DNA of 7,493 nt from an uncultured Clostridium sp. (lineage in GTDB: Bacteria > Bacillota > Clostridia > Clostridiales > Clostridiaceae), in assembly GCF_937920395.1 (NCBI RefSeq), contig NZ_CALEVF010000365.1, positions 1-7,493 on the forward strand, given 5' to 3'. Shown here piece by piece: positions 6,018 to 7,493 of the stretch. The notes below the pieces were generated by a model that was given only the letters and a program-made list of their open reading frames with translations, did no database searches and had not been told where the DNA came from. Each line of letters starts with the position of its first letter. Position 1 is the stretch's first letter. The translations under genes were made by a program, and so were the position numbers.

Positions 6018-6944
6018 TTAATCTAAAAAATTATGCTCCCAGTTTTCATTAAACTTATAACAGGTTGCAGGTCTTCCAGCAGTTGTTTTTTCTTTATTAG
6101 TTACTACTACCATCTTCTTGATTTTACGCCTAAAATTAGCCCTTGATAAAGGTTTTTCTAAATTAAGAATGACTTCATATATTTTTTGAGCTTCTCTTAA
6201 CGTAAAATATTTTGGAAGTAATGAAAATGCTATTGGGGTGTATTCTATCTTGTTTTTTAATCTATCTAATGCATAATACACCTCATCAATATGATCGAAA
6301 GCAAGTTCATCTTTACTCCACTTCATCGGCTCATAAGATGGCACTTTAATAGATATAATTCCATTTTTAACAAATCTTTCAGAAACAACATAGCCTATTT
6401 TAACCTCACCATCATCTGAAATAAGTGTTAGATTATAAACATCGATTCTCTCTGTTAAAGAATTGTCCGATGAAATAAAATCTTTTTTCACTGTAAACCA
6501 TTGTGCATAATTAGCATCATCCCCTGCTACTTCCTTAATATTTGTTTTATCAGCAAGTGCTAGGTATGCTATCGAAATAACTCTCATTCTTGGATCTCTA
6601 TCTACTAAATCACCAAAAGTTTTTAGCTGCTCAAAATATACACTATCAATATTAGTTTCTTCTTTTAACTCCCTGTAACAAGCAGTACTTAATCCTTCAT
6701 CAATATTCACGAACCCACCAGGAATTGCATAACACCCCATATATGGATGGTTACCTCTCCTTATCAAAAGCATTTTAAGTGCTTTATCAGGATCTTTTCC
6801 CTCTACAGGTATATCGTCTATCGTGAAAAGCAACATATCCACGGTATTAGAAGGTCTATCATAATTTCCTGGCACATAACTACTCAAAAATTCCTTTTCA
6901 GTTAATCCATCCTTATTTTTTTCATCTAAATTTCTCATAATCAT
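6018..6944 (-). CDS. nrtR: NrtR-type Nudix/winged-helix transcriptional regulator of NAD salvage
   Basis: A 308-residue protein with an N-terminal Nudix domain and a C-terminal winged helix, the layout of NrtR repressors. MLLFTIDD and LKMLLIRRGNHPYMGCYAIPGGFV (37-79) lead into the Nudix box at 77-99: G77, E83, R91-E92-L93 and E95-E96 are kept, but the usual glycine near its end is N98. NrtR proteins often have altered boxes and use the domain to sense ADP-ribose or related NAD metabolites rather than for hydrolysis. The C-terminal part (about 238-300) reads FSLLPKYFTLREAQKIYEVIL, then NFRRKIKKM and AGRPATCYKF, the typical NrtR DNA-binding domain. AAAGG precedes ATG 6944 at 4 nt; ATG 6938 is an equally good start. 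It is the first gene of nrtR-pncA-pncB, as expected for a local autoregulated repressor. A catalytic Nudix hydrolase is the less likely alternative. Confidence 0.92.
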   Translation of the reverse strand: MIMRNLDEKNKDGLTEKEFLSSYVPGNYDRPSNTVDMLLFTIDDIPVEGKDPDKALKMLLIRRGNHPYMGCYAIPGGFVNIDEGLSTACYRELKEETNIDSVYFEQLKTFGDLVDRDPRMRVISIAYLALADKTNIKEVAGDDANYAQWFTVKKDFISSDNSLTERIDVYNLTLISDDGEVKIGYVVSERFVKNGIISIKVPSYEPMKWSKDELAFDHIDEVYYALDRLKNKIEYTPIAFSLLPKYFTLREAQKIYEVILNLEKPLSRANFRRKIKKMVVVTNKEKTTAGRPATCYKFNENWEHNFLD

Positions 6945-7003
6945 TTTTCCTTTCTATATTGTTTATATTTTTATGACTATGTCTATAAAACTAACTTTGT
7001 ATT

Positions 7004-7019
7004 GTTATAGTACTATAAC
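7004..7019. promoter_or_regulatory. Perfect 16-bp palindrome over the nrtR transcription start, candidate NrtR operator
   Basis: GTTATAGTACTATAAC is fully self-complementary. It overlaps the end of the proposed -10 box and the start point, the classic place for a repressor. An outer inverted repeat, ACTTTGTAT (6994-7002) and ATACAAAGT (7035-7043), brackets it, and its distal arm overlaps the -35 box. The core TAGTACTA recurs before pncB. Confidence 0.55.
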
Positions 7020-7046
7020 CTTAGCATCATATAGATACAAAGTCAA
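7018..7046 (-). promoter_or_regulatory. Promoter of the nrtR operon
   Basis: On the minus strand a -35 box TTGACT (7046-7041) and a -10 box TAAGGT (7023-7018) are separated by exactly 17 bp. TGC directly before the -10 gives an extended -10 context. Transcription would begin near 7011, leaving a leader of about 65 nt. The weak -10 is compensated by the -35 and TGN. Confidence 0.5.
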
Positions 7047-7091
7047 TGTTTTGGAATAAATATTAAAACTATTGTAAGCGATGGAACAAGC

Positions 7092-7116
7092 ACCGTAATG
7101 TAAATTAACCTACGGT
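7092..7116 (+). repeat. Short inverted repeat in the IS66 leader
   Basis: ACCGTA (7092-7097) and TACGGT (7111-7116) could pair around 13 bases. It lies between the IS tip and the tnpA promoter and could bind transposase or form a hairpin in read-through RNA from outside; both roles are guesses. Confidence 0.4.
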
Positions 7117-7117
7117 T

Positions 7118-7126
7118 TGATATACT
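7118..7126 (+). promoter_or_regulatory. Possible extended -10 promoter of the IS66 genes
   Basis: TGATATACT has the TGN extension and a one-mismatch -10 (TATACT), 30 bp before the TTG start of tnpA. No good -35 is visible. Confidence 0.35.
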
Positions 7127-7143
7127 TTGATAAAGTAGTCGAT

Positions 7144-7149
7144 GGGAGG
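7144..7149 (+). promoter_or_regulatory. Ribosome binding site selecting a TTG start for tnpA
   Basis: GGGAGG stands 7 nt before TTG 7157. The only upstream in-frame ATG (7142) overlaps this site and has no ribosome binding site of its own. Confidence 0.65.
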
Positions 7150-7156
7150 TTTTATT

Positions 7157-7492
7157 TTGAGATCCACAGCTAAAGATCAGATTCTCTGGGAGCAAAGAAT
7201 TAATGAAAGAACTAAAAGCGGAATGTCAGTTTCAAAATGGTGTAAAGACAATGAAATTAGTAAAGGCAAGTATCATTATTGGAATCATAAAATAAATGAA
7301 AAGCAAAATCCGAATAACGAAATAACATTTGCTGAAATCACTCCAATCCTTTCAAATGCAGATCAGGCAATACTAACTTCAGATAAATTGGATGATTTTC
7401 AGATATTTTTCAAGAGTATACATGTAACAATTCCAAGTAATTTCAATCAAACTTCTTTAGCAGGACTAATGAAAGTCCTGAATGAACTATGA
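7157..7492 (+). CDS. tnpA: IS66-family accessory protein TnpA
   Basis: A 111-residue protein with an N-terminal helix-turn-helix: LWEQRINERTKSGMSVSKWCKDNEISKGKYHYWNHKI, about residues 10-46. The pattern W..(R/K)...SG.S...WC....IS...YY.W is the signature of IS66 first-gene products, thought to assist the TnpC transposase by binding element ends. The C-terminal half is variable, containing ITFAEITPIL and an acidic stretch, as in clostridial members. I choose TTG 7157, with GGGAGG 7 nt upstream, over the ATG at 7142, which overlaps that site. It ends in ATGA, overlapping the next gene start, and appears intact. Confidence 0.87.
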   Translation: MRSTAKDQILWEQRINERTKSGMSVSKWCKDNEISKGKYHYWNHKINEKQNPNNEITFAEITPILSNADQAILTSDKLDDFQIFFKSIHVTIPSNFNQTSLAGLMKVLNEL

Positions 7493-7493
7493 T
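7489..7493 (+). CDS. tnpB: Start of IS66 tnpB, cut by the window edge
   Basis: The bases ATGAT overlap the tnpA stop as ATGA, the usual coupling of the first two IS66 genes. Only one codon and part of a second are visible, so the identity comes from IS66 gene order alone. Confidence 0.45.

Larger units (their letters stand above)
7074..7493 (+). mobile_element. Left end of an IS66-family insertion sequence (continues beyond the window)
   Basis: The terminal sequence GTAAGCG at 7074-7080 is the hallmark start of IS66-family inverted repeats. It is followed within 85 bp by a tnpA gene and the overlapping start of a second gene, the standard tnpA-tnpB-tnpC order. IS66 elements make 8-bp target duplications, so AAACTATT (7066-7073) is the expected left copy; the right copy lies outside the window. 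Whether the element is complete cannot be seen. Confidence 0.85.

Noticed and set aside
1..7493. CRISPR arrays, tRNA or rRNA genes, riboswitches
   Set aside because: I saw no regularly spaced repeats, no cloverleaf with a conserved T-arm, and no recognisable riboswitch core; gaps between genes are mostly too short.

Overview
The window is AT-rich DNA with strong AGGAGG-type ribosome binding sites, dense gene packing and protein families typical of low-GC Firmicutes. A Clostridium-like anaerobe is the best guess; nothing in the sequence fixes the species.

Layout, left to right. (1) 1-446, plus strand: the C-terminal part of an APC-family amino acid permease, closed by a strong hairpin terminator at 461-500. 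(2) 566-2630, minus strand: a two-gene cassette of an AAA/ABC-type ATPase (OLD/AAA_15-like) followed, with an 11-nt overlap, by a small TOPRIM-like protein. It has its own extended -10 promoter and a perfect palindrome between promoter and gene. This pairing is the standout of the window and looks like a two-gene anti-phage or abortive-infection system. (3) 2866-3363, plus strand: a small secreted NlpC/P60 cell-wall peptidase, divergent from the ATPase. (4) 3364-3720, minus strand: a decayed pirin gene with an in-frame TGA, apparent internal deletions and a lost C-terminus. (5) 3750-6944, minus strand: an NAD-salvage operon transcribed nrtR -> nicotinamidase-like hydrolase -> pncB. (6) 7074-7493, plus strand: the left end of an IS66-family insertion sequence with terminal GTAAGCG, a complete tnpA and the first bases of tnpB; the element leaves the window on the right.

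How the parts work together. The PncA-like hydrolase would turn nicotinamide into nicotinate, PncB would join nicotinate to PRPP to give nicotinate mononucleotide, and the Nudix/winged-helix protein of the NrtR type would repress the operon according to NAD-metabolite levels. Palindromes sharing the core TAGTACTA lie over the nrtR promoter and just upstream of pncB and are the best operator candidates. The IS66 element sits about 28 bp upstream of the nrtR -35 box and leaves that promoter intact. The ATPase/TOPRIM pair, the decayed pirin gene and the IS together suggest a variable, accessory stretch of chromosome.
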